DNA of 51,895 nucleotides from Methylicorpusculum sp. (GTDB taxonomy: Bacteria; Pseudomonadota; Gammaproteobacteria; Methylococcales; Methylomonadaceae): contig NZ_JAUSBX010000097.1 of assembly GCF_030651835.1 (NCBI RefSeq), forward strand, positions 1 to 51,895, given 5' to 3'. The position numbers and the translations under genes were made by a program. The first letter of the stretch is position 1, and each line of letters opens with the position of its first letter. Shown here piece by piece: positions 35,423 through 44,709 of the stretch. The notes below the pieces were generated by a model. The model did no database searches, had not been told where the DNA came from, and saw nothing but the letters and a program-made list of their open reading frames with translations.

Positions 35423-35905
35423 TCAATGGGATTGGTTTATTAGCAGATTTTTTATATTTTCAACGGTGTTTTCAGCGCCATCTTCAATGGCTATGCGTAT
35501 CAATTTTTGAAATGGCCGCATAAAAAACTCCAGTTCCAACAATTCAAAACGAAAATGTAAACGCGTAAGCTTATTTTCGGTATTGTTTGTCAATAGATAA
35601 TTATGTTTGTAAGGAGCATTTAATCCTTTGAAAATAAGTTTGAAGACAGGCGTAAAATCTAAAATCTCGAATATGGATTCGACTCTTTCACCGTTCTCAT
35701 TCCGCACCTGTTTGGCTCTTGCACCTTTAAAAACCTGTTTACCATCTAAGGGTTCAAAGTCAACCAATTCAACCGCCCATTTTGGATAATTGTCAAAAAA
35801 ATGCTCACCAATGAAGCCGAAAACCTCATCTATCGGTTTATCAATTTCTATGCTTGCCTCGCCTACAATAGGCTTAGTGGTATCAAAAGGTAATTTGGTG
35901 CGCAT
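35423..35905 (-). CDS. SRPBCC (START-like) superfamily protein
   Basis: A 160-residue cytoplasmic protein with the helix-grip pattern: EASIEIDKPIDEVFGFIGEH, a run of beta strands with GARAKQVRNENGER, and a C-terminal helix FMRPFQKLIRIAIEDGAENT. This fold binds hydrophobic ligands. Function unknown. AGGAAG 6 bases before the ATG. Only 35 bases separate it from the LOV gene, so one transcript is likely. Confidence 0.78.
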   Translation of the reverse strand: MRTKLPFDTTKPIVGEASIEIDKPIDEVFGFIGEHFFDNYPKWAVELVDFEPLDGKQVFKGARAKQVRNENGERVESIFEILDFTPVFKLIFKGLNAPYKHNYLLTNNTENKLTRLHFRFELLELEFFMRPFQKLIRIAIEDGAENTVENIKNLLINQSH

Positions 35906-36268
35906 CTCGCTTCCTAGGGTTTTGAATAACTGAATTTAGTAATTAAGGGTGATTGTGTTCTAAATAGCTCAGCTTTCTATAATTTCATCGAAACCTTAGC
36001 CTAGATGTTTTTGCCGGCTCGTTTAATAATTTTTTAATTTAGTGGGTGGGAGGGTTTGAGATCCCCCTACCTTTTAAGGCAAATATCAGCTTATAGGTTG
36101 CTCAATTAATCTCAATATGTATCAACGTGTGAACAAATCCTACCATCGACGGTTTATCGTTTTAATAATTAATGATTATCAAAATGCAACTTTGCATTTG
36201 GAAACTTTTAAGTATTAAGTTTTCCAGGTTAAACGCTTTTTTGGCTCGATGATTATCTCATTTCAACG
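35906..36268. other. Intergenic stretch, AT-rich, no gene seen
   Basis: AT-rich DNA upstream of the SRPBCC gene; no coding frame with a ribosome binding site. It must carry the promoter of the SRPBCC-LOV-hydroxylase run if these genes share a transcript; no clear -35/-10 pair can be chosen by eye. Confidence 0.4.
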
Positions 36269-36304
36269 CGAATATAGCCCGACTAAAAAGTCGGGCTATA
36301 TTCG
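36269..36304 (-). terminator. Strong hairpin terminator
   Basis: A perfect 16-bp stem (CGAATATAGCCCGACT and its complement) with a loop of four A, starting about 13 bases after the stop of the Cys-repeat gene. On the plus strand it is followed by GTTTTA. Given the flanking gene directions it most likely ends the minus-strand gene at 36317. Confidence 0.75.
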
Positions 36305-36316
36305 GTTTTATATCAA

Positions 36317-36754
36317 TTATTCAACCTTGTTATCATGACCTCGCTGACAAAACAAAATTGCATCTCGCCAATCTTGGCCTTTACTAATGGCACCATTGAA
36401 ACAATTAACTGTTTTCTTGGCATCATCGGTTCCTGAGCATAAATTGATAACGTTTTTCCATTCCCACTCACCGGCCTTGCTTCCCTTACCCCACTTGACT
36501 TCACCGGAATTAACAGCAAGAAAGCATTCACCCGGTTGGGTGGGTTTGGAAGTGCCCTTGCAGAGTTGTTTCACATTTTCCGGCTCCCAATTCATGTTTT
36601 TATCTTCATTCCATGGAATTTTTCCCTGAATTTCATTAAAACATTGTGTTTCATGCTCAGTGTCACCAGCCATCGCAACAGGACTCATAAAAAAAGATGT
36701 CAAACCAGCAATTAAAATGCCGGCTAAGAAACGAGACGAAATATAACTTTTCAT
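36317..36754 (-). CDS. Periplasmic protein with three Cys/Trp repeats, unknown function
   Basis: A 145-residue protein: signal peptide (hydrophobic segment to about residue 29, ending VAMA), then three units of about 35-40 residues. Each starts with a CF (QCFNEI, ECFLAV, NCFNGA), has one or two Trp, and the first two end in LCKGT / LCSGT (third: LFCQRG). The paired cysteines suggest one disulphide per unit. I do not recognise a named family. Monocistronic, with a strong hairpin after it. Confidence 0.7.
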   Translation of the reverse strand: MKSYISSRFLAGILIAGLTSFFMSPVAMAGDTEHETQCFNEIQGKIPWNEDKNMNWEPENVKQLCKGTSKPTQPGECFLAVNSGEVKWGKGSKAGEWEWKNVINLCSGTDDAKKTVNCFNGAISKGQDWRDAILFCQRGHDNKVE

Positions 36755-37018
36755 GGATAACCTCTAGTTGAAAACAAATTGTTACTTTTACGGAAACACA
36801 TTGTATCTCGAAACCTAACAATTCAAAATTTATTGAGTTTATTTAAAGTGGTCATGCTTGTGATTCAAACAATGGGTTATGCTGCTATTTTGGAATGTTA
36901 GTCAAAAGCTTCCGCTTGAAAAAAATATCTGACTTTTTCGATGGAATCACCATAGCCTTTGCAAAAAAACTTGATACTATCGATAATTCGTTATTTATCA
37001 GAAAGGAGGGTATAAAAC

Positions 37019-37330
37019 TTGAATCCACAATTGATTGCAGCTGCCAATCTTGGCATTTTGACGGTTATATTTTTTATTACCGGGATGATCAAGCCGAAAT
37101 GGCCCATGTTTTTTTTGGAGAAACCGACGCGGTTCCTGGTTTCTTCTATAACATTAATTATGGTTATGGTCGTGGGTACGCTGTTCGGCGAAGGTATGCG
37201 GATTACAAGAATGGAACAGGCGACCAAGCTACCTGCTCCGGTATCTTCAACCGACGCAGTTCCTACACCAACAGATGTTCCATCGGCGCCAGCTAAAAGT
37301 ATTGCCCCGGAGCCAGCTCCTGCAAAGTAA
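37019..37330 (+). CDS. Small membrane protein with proline/alanine-rich tail
   Basis: 103 residues: two transmembrane segments (about 5-22 and 36-56), separated by a short basic loop (GMIKPKWPMFFLEKPTR), then a tail of Pro, Ala and Ser (about 70-103). The start is TTG, supported by a strong AAAGGAGG site about 9 bases upstream. Function unknown. It stands alone. Confidence 0.65.
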   Translation: MNPQLIAAANLGILTVIFFITGMIKPKWPMFFLEKPTRFLVSSITLIMVMVVGTLFGEGMRITRMEQATKLPAPVSSTDAVPTPTDVPSAPAKSIAPEPAPAK

Positions 37331-37409
37331 ACTTAATAGAGCGTTTGGCAATTAATCACCCTCGGCAGATGAGTTGCCGTCGGTGATTACTGGTATTCAG
37401 GAATGATTC

Positions 37410-37826
37410 TCAGAATCCAGCCGCTTTAACGCCGGCAATTGCGCAACGCTCGTCTTCATCGGAAACATCTCCACTAATGCCTACTGCCCCGATGATTCTG
37501 TTATTATGATCACGAATGAGGATTCCGCCTGGAACCGGCATGACTTTGCCGTCGGCAATATTGACAAGAGCATTCATAAAGTTGGGGCGCTGCTCCGCAA
37601 CATCCGCAAGGCTTCGGGATGACATGCCCATGCTGACCGAACCCCATGCCTTTGCTGTAGCGACTTGCTGCCGGATCATTGTTGATCCATCTTCCCGCTG
37701 CATTGCTTTTAAATGTCCTGCATCATCCAGAACTACGACGGTGAGCGGTGCTAAATTTAATGTTCTGGCTGTTGCGAGCGCTACGTTAATAATAGTATTG
37801 GCTTTTTCCAATGTCAGGCTGGTCAT
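37410..37826 (-). CDS. HbpS/GlcG-family haem-binding-like protein
   Basis: A 138-residue single-domain protein: LTLEKANTIINVALATARTL, VVVLDDAGHLKAMQREDGS, a PVPGGILIRDHNNRIIGAVG block and a final acidic helix. This is the HbpS-like / GlcG fold; some members bind haem, others degrade or sense small molecules. ATG 37826 is chosen because GGAGAG lies 7 bases upstream; the ATG 15 bases earlier would itself overlap that site. No signal peptide. Confidence 0.82.
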   Translation of the reverse strand: MTSLTLEKANTIINVALATARTLNLAPLTVVVLDDAGHLKAMQREDGSTMIRQQVATAKAWGSVSMGMSSRSLADVAEQRPNFMNALVNIADGKVMPVPGGILIRDHNNRIIGAVGISGDVSDEDERCAIAGVKAAGF

Positions 37827-37901
37827 GGCAGCTCTCTCCATATAGGTTCAAAATCGTTTTGCGGTTACAAAACGTATGAAAGTTAAAAGGCAGGGCCGGT
37901 T

Positions 37902-38504
37902 TTATTTTAATAAGGGTTTTAGATAACCCCATATTTTTTCGGCGATAATTGGCTGGGCAGCGGTATTCGGGTGAAGTCTGTCAGGCTGCATTAAGGCTTT
38001 GTCTAAAGCCACATCTTCAAGAATGAAGGGCACAAAGCTAAGGTTAAACTCTTTGGCCAAAGCGGGATAAATGTTGTAAAACATATCGATATAACGTTTC
38101 CCGTAATTGGGAGGCAGTCGCATGCCCAATAAGAGTACTTGGGCCCCTGCTTTTTGACTGCGAAGAACAATTTCAGTTAGGTTAGCCTTCATTTGCTGCG
38201 GTGTTAGACCTCTTAATCCATCGTTAGCGCCTAATTCCAGCAAAAGCCATTGGGGTTTATGACGAGCCAAAGTGCTGTCAATTCTAGCCAGTCCTCCGGC
38301 GCTGGTGTCACCGCTGATACTTTCGTTAAATACCCGGTGCGGGAACTTTTCCGCCTCGAGTTTTTTCTCAATCAAGTTAACCCAGTTTTTACCGGCTTCA
38401 ATTCCGTACCCAGCGCTAATACTATCGCCCAGAACGACAATCACTTCGGCTGAAGCAGTCGCTGAAACGATGGACAACCATACGGCAAACATATATTTGG
38501 ACAT
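37902..38504 (-). CDS. tesA: Periplasmic SGNH esterase (TesA-like)
   Basis: A 200-residue thioesterase/arylesterase. Signal peptide to about residue 19 (ATASA), block I VVLGDSISAGYG with nucleophile Ser28, block III GANDGLRG, and block V DRLHP with Asp175 and His178: complete catalytic set. Divergent from ybbA, as in E. coli; the two start codons are one base apart. Confidence 0.92.
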   Translation of the reverse strand: MSKYMFAVWLSIVSATASAEVIVVLGDSISAGYGIEAGKNWVNLIEKKLEAEKFPHRVFNESISGDTSAGGLARIDSTLARHKPQWLLLELGANDGLRGLTPQQMKANLTEIVLRSQKAGAQVLLLGMRLPPNYGKRYIDMFYNIYPALAKEFNLSFVPFILEDVALDKALMQPDRLHPNTAAQPIIAEKIWGYLKPLLK

Positions 38505-38505
38505 T

Positions 38506-39195
38506 ATGCTGACTCAAACTAAACACACATTAAGCGATATTATTTACACCAAAAATCTTGGCAAAACCGTACCAACAGGGGACGGTGATCTGCATATCTT
38601 GTCATCTGTCGATTTACAAATCAAACCGGGAGAGAGTTTGGCGATTATTGGCGAATCAGGATCCGGTAAATCAACCTTGCTGGGCTTACTTGCCGGACTG
38701 GACACTCCGACGCAGGGTAACGTGGTTGTCGACGGTCATGATCTGACGGCAATGAACGAAGACGGAAGAGCGGCGATTCGCAATGAGTTGATAGGCTTCG
38801 TTTTTCAATCGTTTCAATTGCTTCCTGGCCTGACTGCCGTCGAAAATGTCATGCTGCCCCTGGAACTGAGGGGAATTAAAAATTCACAAGCGCAAGCAGA
38901 ACATCTGCTTGAGCGGGTAGGACTTAAACATCGGTTTTCACATACGCCAAGGCAATTATCCGGCGGTGAGCAACAACGCGTGGCTTTGGCCAGGGCCTTC
39001 GTCACCGGTCCTGCTATTTTATTGGCGGATGAGCCTACCGGGAATCTGGATCGTAAGACAGGCGAACAAATCATTGATTTATTATTCGAGATGAACCGCG
39101 AGAATGCGACGACCCTGATTTTGGTGACGCATGATCAGGGACTGGCCACGCGTTGTCAACGCACAATCCGGCTGGAATCAGGGTGTATGGTATGA
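38506..39195 (+). CDS. ybbA: ABC transporter ATP-binding protein YbbA
   Basis: About 229 residues. Walker A GESGSGKSTLL, Q-loop FVFQSFQLLPGL, signature LSGGEQQRVALARAF, Walker B ILLADEPTGNLD, and His switch LVTHDQ. It is of the MacB/LolD type. ATG 38506 is chosen; an open frame continues upstream through tesA in antisense and is not used. Its stop overlaps the ybbP start (ATGA). Function of the YbbAP pair is linked in E. coli to the neighbouring tesA but not settled. Confidence 0.93.
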   Translation: MLTQTKHTLSDIIYTKNLGKTVPTGDGDLHILSSVDLQIKPGESLAIIGESGSGKSTLLGLLAGLDTPTQGNVVVDGHDLTAMNEDGRAAIRNELIGFVFQSFQLLPGLTAVENVMLPLELRGIKNSQAQAEHLLERVGLKHRFSHTPRQLSGGEQQRVALARAFVTGPAILLADEPTGNLDRKTGEQIIDLLFEMNRENATTLILVTHDQGLATRCQRTIRLESGCMV

Positions 39196-41675
39196 GCCGA
39201 TTCAGTCTGGCGCTTCGACTATTGTTCAGGGATGGCCGTTCCGGTGAGTTAACGATACTCGTTGCTGCATTAGTGATCGCTGTGACGTGTTCAACCGCAA
39301 TCACCTTGTTTGCTGATCGTTTGCAGAAAACGATGGTCTTGCAGTCAGCCGATTTTTTAGCGGCCGATCTGGTCATCGCAACGCCTACGCCTATTGATGA
39401 AAATTGGCGGAACCAGGCGGGCTCACTGGAGTTAAATACTTCCAGTACCGTCGAGTTTTCCAGCGTACTGATCGAAAATGACGAAATGCTGTTGGCAGGG
39501 ATCAAAGCGGTGAGTTCCGCTTATCCGTTACGTGGTTTTTTGAGAAATACCCAGGGTGATTTGACTCAAGAGGAAACAGTCACCAAAGGTCCGGAGCCGG
39601 GTCAGGTTTGGGTGGAAAAGCGCATCCTGGCCGCACTTAAAATCAAAGTGGGTGATCAGTTAACTGTGGGCGAAAAGCCGTTGACCGTTACTCGCATCAT
39701 TACCCATGAGCCCGATAAAAGAGGGGATTTTTACAGTTTGTCACCCCGAGTCATGATGGCTGAGGATGATTTAGCGGCCACCCAAGTCATACAGCCCGGC
39801 AGTCATATTCATTATTTCTTCCAGTTCAGCGGTGATGTTCAGGCCATTAATCAATTCAAGACGGCCATCAAGCCTCAACTCAACCCCTCTCAAAGGATAA
39901 TGGATATTCATGAGGACAGACCTGAATTGGGCGATGCGCTGAAACGGGCCGAGCGCTATCTGGGATTGTCGAGCATTGTTGTAGTTTTAATTGCCGGAGT
40001 GGCGATTGCCATTTCAACGCGCAGGTACAGTGAACGCCATTTTGATACCACTGCGTTACTTCGCTGTTTAGGTTGTAAACAAAATGAAGTGTTGTACTTA
40101 TACGGTGTTCAGTTTTTAATTTTAGGATTATTGGCCAGTTCGATTGGATGTCTTCTGGGGTTTATCGCTCAGTACGGTCTGTTTTACCTGCTGAAAGGTT
40201 TGATACCTGATGAAATTGCTGCTCCCGGATACTTTTCGGTTTTTTTGGGTTTAAGTACCGGAATGGCTATTCTGTTGGGGTTTGCATTTCCGCCATTGCT
40301 CCGTCTGAAGCAAGTGTCACCTTTGCGAGTGTTGAGACGAGATCTTGCGCCGTTACCGAACAGTGCCTGGCTGATTTATGGTATGGCATTGCTGCTGGTG
40401 GCCGTTTTGATTTGGCGATATACCGAAGATTTCAGAATGACATCAACGATTCTGGGCGCAGGTGTCGTTTTAACGCTGTTACTCAGTTTATTGATTCATG
40501 CGTTGTTGATGATTTGTCAGAAACAATTGCCCAAACTCAGCGGCGTTTGGAGATTCGGCGTGCAAGGTCTGGTGCGCAACCGGCAAACGAGCGTCAGTCA
40601 AATTCTGGCATTCAGTATTACGCTGATGGCGATGGTGTTAAGTTTTTCGGTTAGAAACGACTTGTTAAACGATTGGCAAAAGCAATTGCACGAAAACGCG
40701 CCGAATCATTTTGTCCTGAACATCTTTCCGGATCAGGAGGCGAGCTTCAAACAGGAATTGGCCGATCAAAAAATTTCCGGTAGTCAGTTTTTTCCGGTGG
40801 TACGCGGCCGTTTGGTAGCCATCAACGAAACGCCGGTTCAGAAAATTGTCAGTAAAGAGTCTCAAGGGGAGCGGGCCATTCATCGAGATTTGAGCTTAAC
40901 CTGGTCTGCCAACCTGCCTGAGGAAAATAAAATTACCGAAGGGCAATGGTGGACGGACAGCCGGACCGGGCTTGTATCTGTTGAACGAAAACTGGCTGAA
41001 AGTCTGGATGTGAAACTGGGTGATGAATTGACATTTACCGTGGGTAGCGAACAAGTTAAGGCAACAATTGCCAGTATCCGGGATTTGCGTTGGGATACGA
41101 TGCGGCCCAATTTCTACATGGTTTTTTCGCCAGGAACCTTGGACTCGTTTGCCAGCACTTTGATTACCAGTTTTTATATTCCTCAGACTCAGAAAAATTG
41201 GCTCAATACACTTGCCAAAACATACCCCAGCATAACGATACTGGAAGTGGATGCGATACTTAAACAGTTCAACAGGCTGTTGGCGCAACTGACTCAGGCG
41301 ATCAATTATTTGCTTTATTTTGCGTTAATGGCGGGATTTACCGTACTTTTTGCCGCTGTATACACCAGTATTGATCTTAGAGTTCATGAAAGCGCTATCA
41401 TGCGCACTCTGGGCGCGCATCGCTCATTTTTACGCAAAACACACATGATCGAGTTTACCTTGCTTGGGCTGAGTTCGGGGCTCTTGGCTGCGCTGCTTTC
41501 AGAAACGCTACTTTACCTGCTTTATACCTTTGTGTTGAATCTGGATTATCAGCCCAATTTCTATATATGGCTCGTACTGCCTGTATTTAGCGGTTTATTT
41601 ATTGGTCTTACCGGTTACTGGAGTTTAAAAGATGTTGTTAACAAAGCGCCTTTAGCCGTTTTAAGCGAGCTTTAA
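39192..41675 (+). CDS. ybbP: FtsX-type ABC permease YbbP
   Basis: About 827 residues with the layout of large FtsX-like permeases: one N-terminal transmembrane helix, a large periplasmic domain, a first FtsX helix triple (about 255-380), further helices (about 390-480), a second periplasmic domain (about 490-690), and a last FtsX triple. ATG 39192, overlapping the ybbA stop by four bases, replaces a longer frame that would start inside ybbA. It pairs with YbbA. Confidence 0.92.
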   Translation: MSRFSLALRLLFRDGRSGELTILVAALVIAVTCSTAITLFADRLQKTMVLQSADFLAADLVIATPTPIDENWRNQAGSLELNTSSTVEFSSVLIENDEMLLAGIKAVSSAYPLRGFLRNTQGDLTQEETVTKGPEPGQVWVEKRILAALKIKVGDQLTVGEKPLTVTRIITHEPDKRGDFYSLSPRVMMAEDDLAATQVIQPGSHIHYFFQFSGDVQAINQFKTAIKPQLNPSQRIMDIHEDRPELGDALKRAERYLGLSSIVVVLIAGVAIAISTRRYSERHFDTTALLRCLGCKQNEVLYLYGVQFLILGLLASSIGCLLGFIAQYGLFYLLKGLIPDEIAAPGYFSVFLGLSTGMAILLGFAFPPLLRLKQVSPLRVLRRDLAPLPNSAWLIYGMALLLVAVLIWRYTEDFRMTSTILGAGVVLTLLLSLLIHALLMICQKQLPKLSGVWRFGVQGLVRNRQTSVSQILAFSITLMAMVLSFSVRNDLLNDWQKQLHENAPNHFVLNIFPDQEASFKQELADQKISGSQFFPVVRGRLVAINETPVQKIVSKESQGERAIHRDLSLTWSANLPEENKITEGQWWTDSRTGLVSVERKLAESLDVKLGDELTFTVGSEQVKATIASIRDLRWDTMRPNFYMVFSPGTLDSFASTLITSFYIPQTQKNWLNTLAKTYPSITILEVDAILKQFNRLLAQLTQAINYLLYFALMAGFTVLFAAVYTSIDLRVHESAIMRTLGAHRSFLRKTHMIEFTLLGLSSGLLAALLSETLLYLLYTFVLNLDYQPNFYIWLVLPVFSGLFIGLTGYWSLKDVVNKAPLAVLSEL

Positions 41676-42040
41676 GTCGTATTCTATAAGTTCAAAGCGT
41701 TTTTTAGCGGAACAGGGTGTTCCGTAAGCAATTCTCAATTTGAAGGAGAAACGGGCTGGGGGAAGCTTTATGAGGATGTCGGCAGCAGGGCAGATTTTTA
41801 TTCCGGACAAAATCTGCATTTTCACCCTCCTTGGCGGTCAGATGCTGCTCTCAATCCCTCATGGAAGGGTTTACGGTATTCCTCGAAAGGCTTTTCCCAG
41901 CCGAAAATGATGCTGAAAAAATCAAACTGGGAATTGCAGGTGTTCCGTAGGCTATTTGTAAAATAATTGATCAAGCTTATTCACTGACTATTCAGGTCTT
42001 TGAAGGTATTTTGACAAAAACTAAAAATGAGGTAAAAACC
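41676..42040. other. Intergenic stretch filled by a MITE-like copy
   Basis: No gene seen. Copy B of the repeat family occupies 41727-41937. The DNA on each side starts with GGTGTTCCGTA (left 41716-41726, right 41939-41949), a possible target duplication or part of an older nested element. Confidence 0.6.
41727..41937 (+). mobile_element. MITE-like element, copy B, about 211 bp
   Basis: Left end AGCAATTCTCAATTTGA and right end TCAAACTGGGAATTGC are near-perfect inverted repeats. The interior shares GAGGATGTCGGCAGCAGGG, CATGGAAGGGTTTACGG and CTTTTCCCAGCC with the copy at the window end but carries about 50 extra bases in the middle, including a hairpin (GCAGATTTT / AAAATCTGC). No coding capacity. 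Confidence 0.75.
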
Positions 42041-42436
42041 ATGAAAATTTCCAACACAATAATCGCCCTTACCACTGGTTTATTGATTTCGGCCTGTGCA
42101 ACCCAGACTGGATGGACTCCGACTGTGGATACCTACAACAACCCTAACTCATTCCGCCTTAGCCAGGATATGGCCGAATGTGATCAACTCGCCCGTCAGG
42201 CTTCAGGAGGAACCGGCATGGAAACAGCCAAAGGCGCAGGCGTAGGTGCATTGCTGGGCGGCGCAACCGGCGCTGCGATTGGCGCGATTGCCGGAAGCCC
42301 TGGAACAGGTGCGGCGATTGGCGCGACTGCAGGTGCCATGGGCGGCGGGTCGAAGATGGGTATAGACTCAGAAGATCGATTCAAACGCGCGTATAAAAAT
42401 TGCCTGAGAAACCGCGGACATAACGTCATCGATTAA
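42041..42436 (+). CDS. Glycine-zipper outer membrane lipoprotein
   Basis: A 131-residue lipoprotein: signal peptide with lipobox LISAC, then a central Gly/Ala repeat (GAGVGALLGGATGAAIGAIA, continued by GTGAAIGATAGAMGGG) that forms a membrane-spanning or packing glycine zipper, and a C-terminal DRFKRAYKNCLRNRGH with one Cys that could pair with CDQLA in the N-terminal part. ATG 42041 with GAGG 9 bases upstream is preferred to TTG 42011. Resembles Lpp/SlyB-like stress lipoproteins. Confidence 0.82.
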   Translation: MKISNTIIALTTGLLISACATQTGWTPTVDTYNNPNSFRLSQDMAECDQLARQASGGTGMETAKGAGVGALLGGATGAAIGAIAGSPGTGAAIGATAGAMGGGSKMGIDSEDRFKRAYKNCLRNRGHNVID

Positions 42437-42449
42437 TTTACTTGCGATG

Positions 42450-42483
42450 ATGCCGCTGGATACCCCGGTGTTTCCAGCGGCAT
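42450..42483 (+). terminator. Hairpin after the glycine-zipper gene
   Basis: ATGCCGCTGGA pairs with TCCAGCGGCAT across a 12-base loop, 14 bases after the stop codon. No T run follows. Confidence 0.5.
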
Positions 42484-42680
42484 GTTCCGGATTCCAGTTG
42501 GAATTTAATTTTCCCCGCAAACCAAACCAAATCCTTTTCACTCAGTGAGTGAATCTCTCAAATTCCCTACTTGCCGCAGTTTTATTGGCGCCAAATCTAT
42601 TTGTAAATCCCCTTGATTCAACTAACTGTTTAATGAATTTCGCCTAAACTTAACGCAGAAATTTAAAGGTGAGTTGTGAT

Positions 42681-43220
42681 ATGAAAGTAAAAATAGTCCC
42701 CAATAACAATGAAAAGAAACTAGGTGATCAGGATTTTATTGTTTCTAAAACTGATTTAACAGGCCGAATAACTTATGCGAACCGGATCTTCATGGAAATT
42801 GCCGGTTATCCTGAATCCAGTTTACTAGGTGTTCAGCACAATGTAATTCGTCATCCGGATATGCCCAGAGGCGTATTCAGATTTATGTGGAATACCCTGA
42901 AAGCGGGCGAGGAGTTTTTTGGGTTTGCCAAAAATTTATGCGCCGATGGCGGGTACTATTGGGTCTTTGCCAATATTACTCCGGATTATGACCGGGATGG
43001 AAAGTTACAAGGTTATTATTCAGTTAGACGTAAACCTCCGCAATCGGCTCTTGACGTTCTTATACCGGTTTATAAAGAAATGCTGGCAATCGAAAATCTT
43101 TCTTCCATAAAAGACGCGCCGGATGCTTCCTTGGGATATTTATTCGATGTCGTAACGCAAGTCGGAGCAAAAAATTACAACAGCCTGGTGTTAAGTTTAT
43201 ACAAACCCAAAGGAGTTTAA
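42681..43220 (+). CDS. Aer-type PAS protein, receptor partner
   Basis: A 179-residue cytoplasmic protein with an Aer-type PAS domain: [50 protein letters not shown] and [11 protein letters not shown]. It is a paralogue of the PAS protein at 17.4-17.9 kb. No HAMP or signalling domain. The stop is one base before the start of the chemoreceptor gene, so the pair is probably a split aerotaxis receptor. ATG 42681 follows AAAGG by 11 bases; a GTG at 42669 would add four residues. Confidence 0.87.
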   Translation: MKVKIVPNNNEKKLGDQDFIVSKTDLTGRITYANRIFMEIAGYPESSLLGVQHNVIRHPDMPRGVFRFMWNTLKAGEEFFGFAKNLCADGGYYWVFANITPDYDRDGKLQGYYSVRRKPPQSALDVLIPVYKEMLAIENLSSIKDAPDASLGYLFDVVTQVGAKNYNSLVLSLYKPKGV

Positions 43221-43221
43221 G

Positions 43222-44709
43222 GTGAGTGCAAATTCAGACCATTCCAGCGCAAATATCCCTTACCTGAAAACAACGGTATTTTATTTGGCCGTCAGCGTTT
43301 CTTTGTTGGCTCTGGCGAACATGGCCCTCAATATCTTCGCCTACGAATTTTCATGGCTCAATTTATTGATCAATTTAGCCTTGATCGCCATTGCACTCAT
43401 TACCCAGAATTCTGCTAACCGGTATTTCAGAGTCATAACCGCAATACAAAATGTGCTTTTAAAAACTAATGACGGCGAACTTTACCATCGCATTACCGGC
43501 ACCAAAGGTATGGGGGAACTGGGCAAAATTGCCTGGGAATTAAATGAAACGCTGGATATCATGGAATCCTATTTTAAGGAAATTACGACCTGTTTCGATC
43601 AGGTCTCTAAAGGTAATCATGACCGTTATACCTTGGCGGATGGTTTTCCCGGCTTGATTAAAACGTCAGCCAAATCAGTCAACATCACTTTAAAACTGAT
43701 GGCGGAAAACGAAATTATGATTAAAAAGAACCGCCTTTCAGCCGGATTGCATGGTCTTAATACGTCCAACTTGTTGAATAACCTGAAATCCAATCAACAA
43801 GATTTAATCAGCATCAGTGAGCAAATGCAGAAAGTGGAAGATATTGCCGCCAACACCGGGAATAATGCTGAAAACAGCCTATCTTCCGTTGACACGATCA
43901 GTAAATCGCTGACCAATATCAATCACAATATTCATTCGGTGACTGATGTGATCAGTGCGTTGATCGATGACAGTAAAAAAGTGACAGAATCGCTGTCCAT
44001 GATTACCGGTATCGCTGATCAAACCAATTTGCTTGCCTTAAATGCTTCCATAGAAGCGGCCAGAGCGGGTGAGCATGGACGGGGTTTTGCCGTAGTGGCA
44101 GAGGAAGTAAAAAATCTGTCGGAACATACCAAGAATGCAGCACTTGAAGTGACTAAAACGCTGGACTCATTCAATAAACGTGTAAGACAAATGCGTGACG
44201 AAGCCGAAACCTCAGCCGATATCTCTCAAAACATCATGGATAATGTCAATGAATTCAGAGGCCAATTCGCGGAGTTATCGCAATCTGCAAAAAACTCTGT
44301 TGATTACATAGCTTACGCAAAAGACAAGAGCTTTGCGTTGCTGACTAAAGTGGATCATATCGTTTACAAGCAAAACGGCTATATTGCTATTGAAAACCAC
44401 CTACATTGTTCGCAATCGGATGCGATCAATGTGTCGCATAAAAACTGTAGACTCGGCAAATGGTATTTCGAAGGCTTGGGTTACGAAAAATTCAGAACAA
44501 CTAATGCTTATGCAAAAATTAATCTTCCTCATTCGGATGTTCATAAATACACACAACAAGCCTATAGTGGATCGAGAGAAGACTGGCAAGTTAATCAATC
44601 CTTACTAGAGAATATCATTGCTTCGATGCGGCGTTCGGAGGAAGCCAGCGCCGATGTCATGGCTTTAATCGATGAGATGGTCGAGGAAAAACACAGCAGA
44701 GGGTATTAG
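43222..44709 (+). CDS. Membrane chemoreceptor with CZB zinc-binding end
   Basis: A 495-residue methyl-accepting protein. Two closely spaced N-terminal transmembrane helices (about 15-60) leave almost no periplasmic sensor. Then a HAMP-like and linker region, and the signalling tip [20 protein letters not shown] with [19 protein letters not shown]. The C-terminal part (about 375-470) has [19 protein letters not shown] and HSDVH: the Cys/His set of the chemoreceptor zinc-binding (CZB) domain. Start GTG with AAAGGAG upstream. Senses from the cytoplasm, probably through the PAS partner. Confidence 0.9.
   Translation: MSANSDHSSANIPYLKTTVFYLAVSVSLLALANMALNIFAYEFSWLNLLINLALIAIALITQNSANRYFRVITAIQNVLLKTNDGELYHRITGTKGMGELGKIAWELNETLDIMESYFKEITTCFDQVSKGNHDRYTLADGFPGLIKTSAKSVNITLKLMAENEIMIKKNRLSAGLHGLNTSNLLNNLKSNQQDLISISEQMQKVEDIAANTGNNAENSLSSVDTISKSLTNINHNIHSVTDVISALIDDSKKVTESLSMITGIADQTNLLALNASIEAARAGEHGRGFAVVAEEVKNLSEHTKNAALEVTKTLDSFNKRVRQMRDEAETSADISQNIMDNVNEFRGQFAELSQSAKNSVDYIAYAKDKSFALLTKVDHIVYKQNGYIAIENHLHCSQSDAINVSHKNCRLGKWYFEGLGYEKFRTTNAYAKINLPHSDVHKYTQQAYSGSREDWQVNQSLLENIIASMRRSEEASADVMALIDEMVEEKHSRGY

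Noticed and set aside
38272-38505. 78-codon upstream extension of ybbA
   Set aside because: It is antisense to tesA; the ABC domain needs only the part from 38506.
39071-39505. 144-codon antisense frame over ybbA/ybbP
   Set aside because: Serine/asparagine-rich composition typical of antisense reading; both sense genes are certain.
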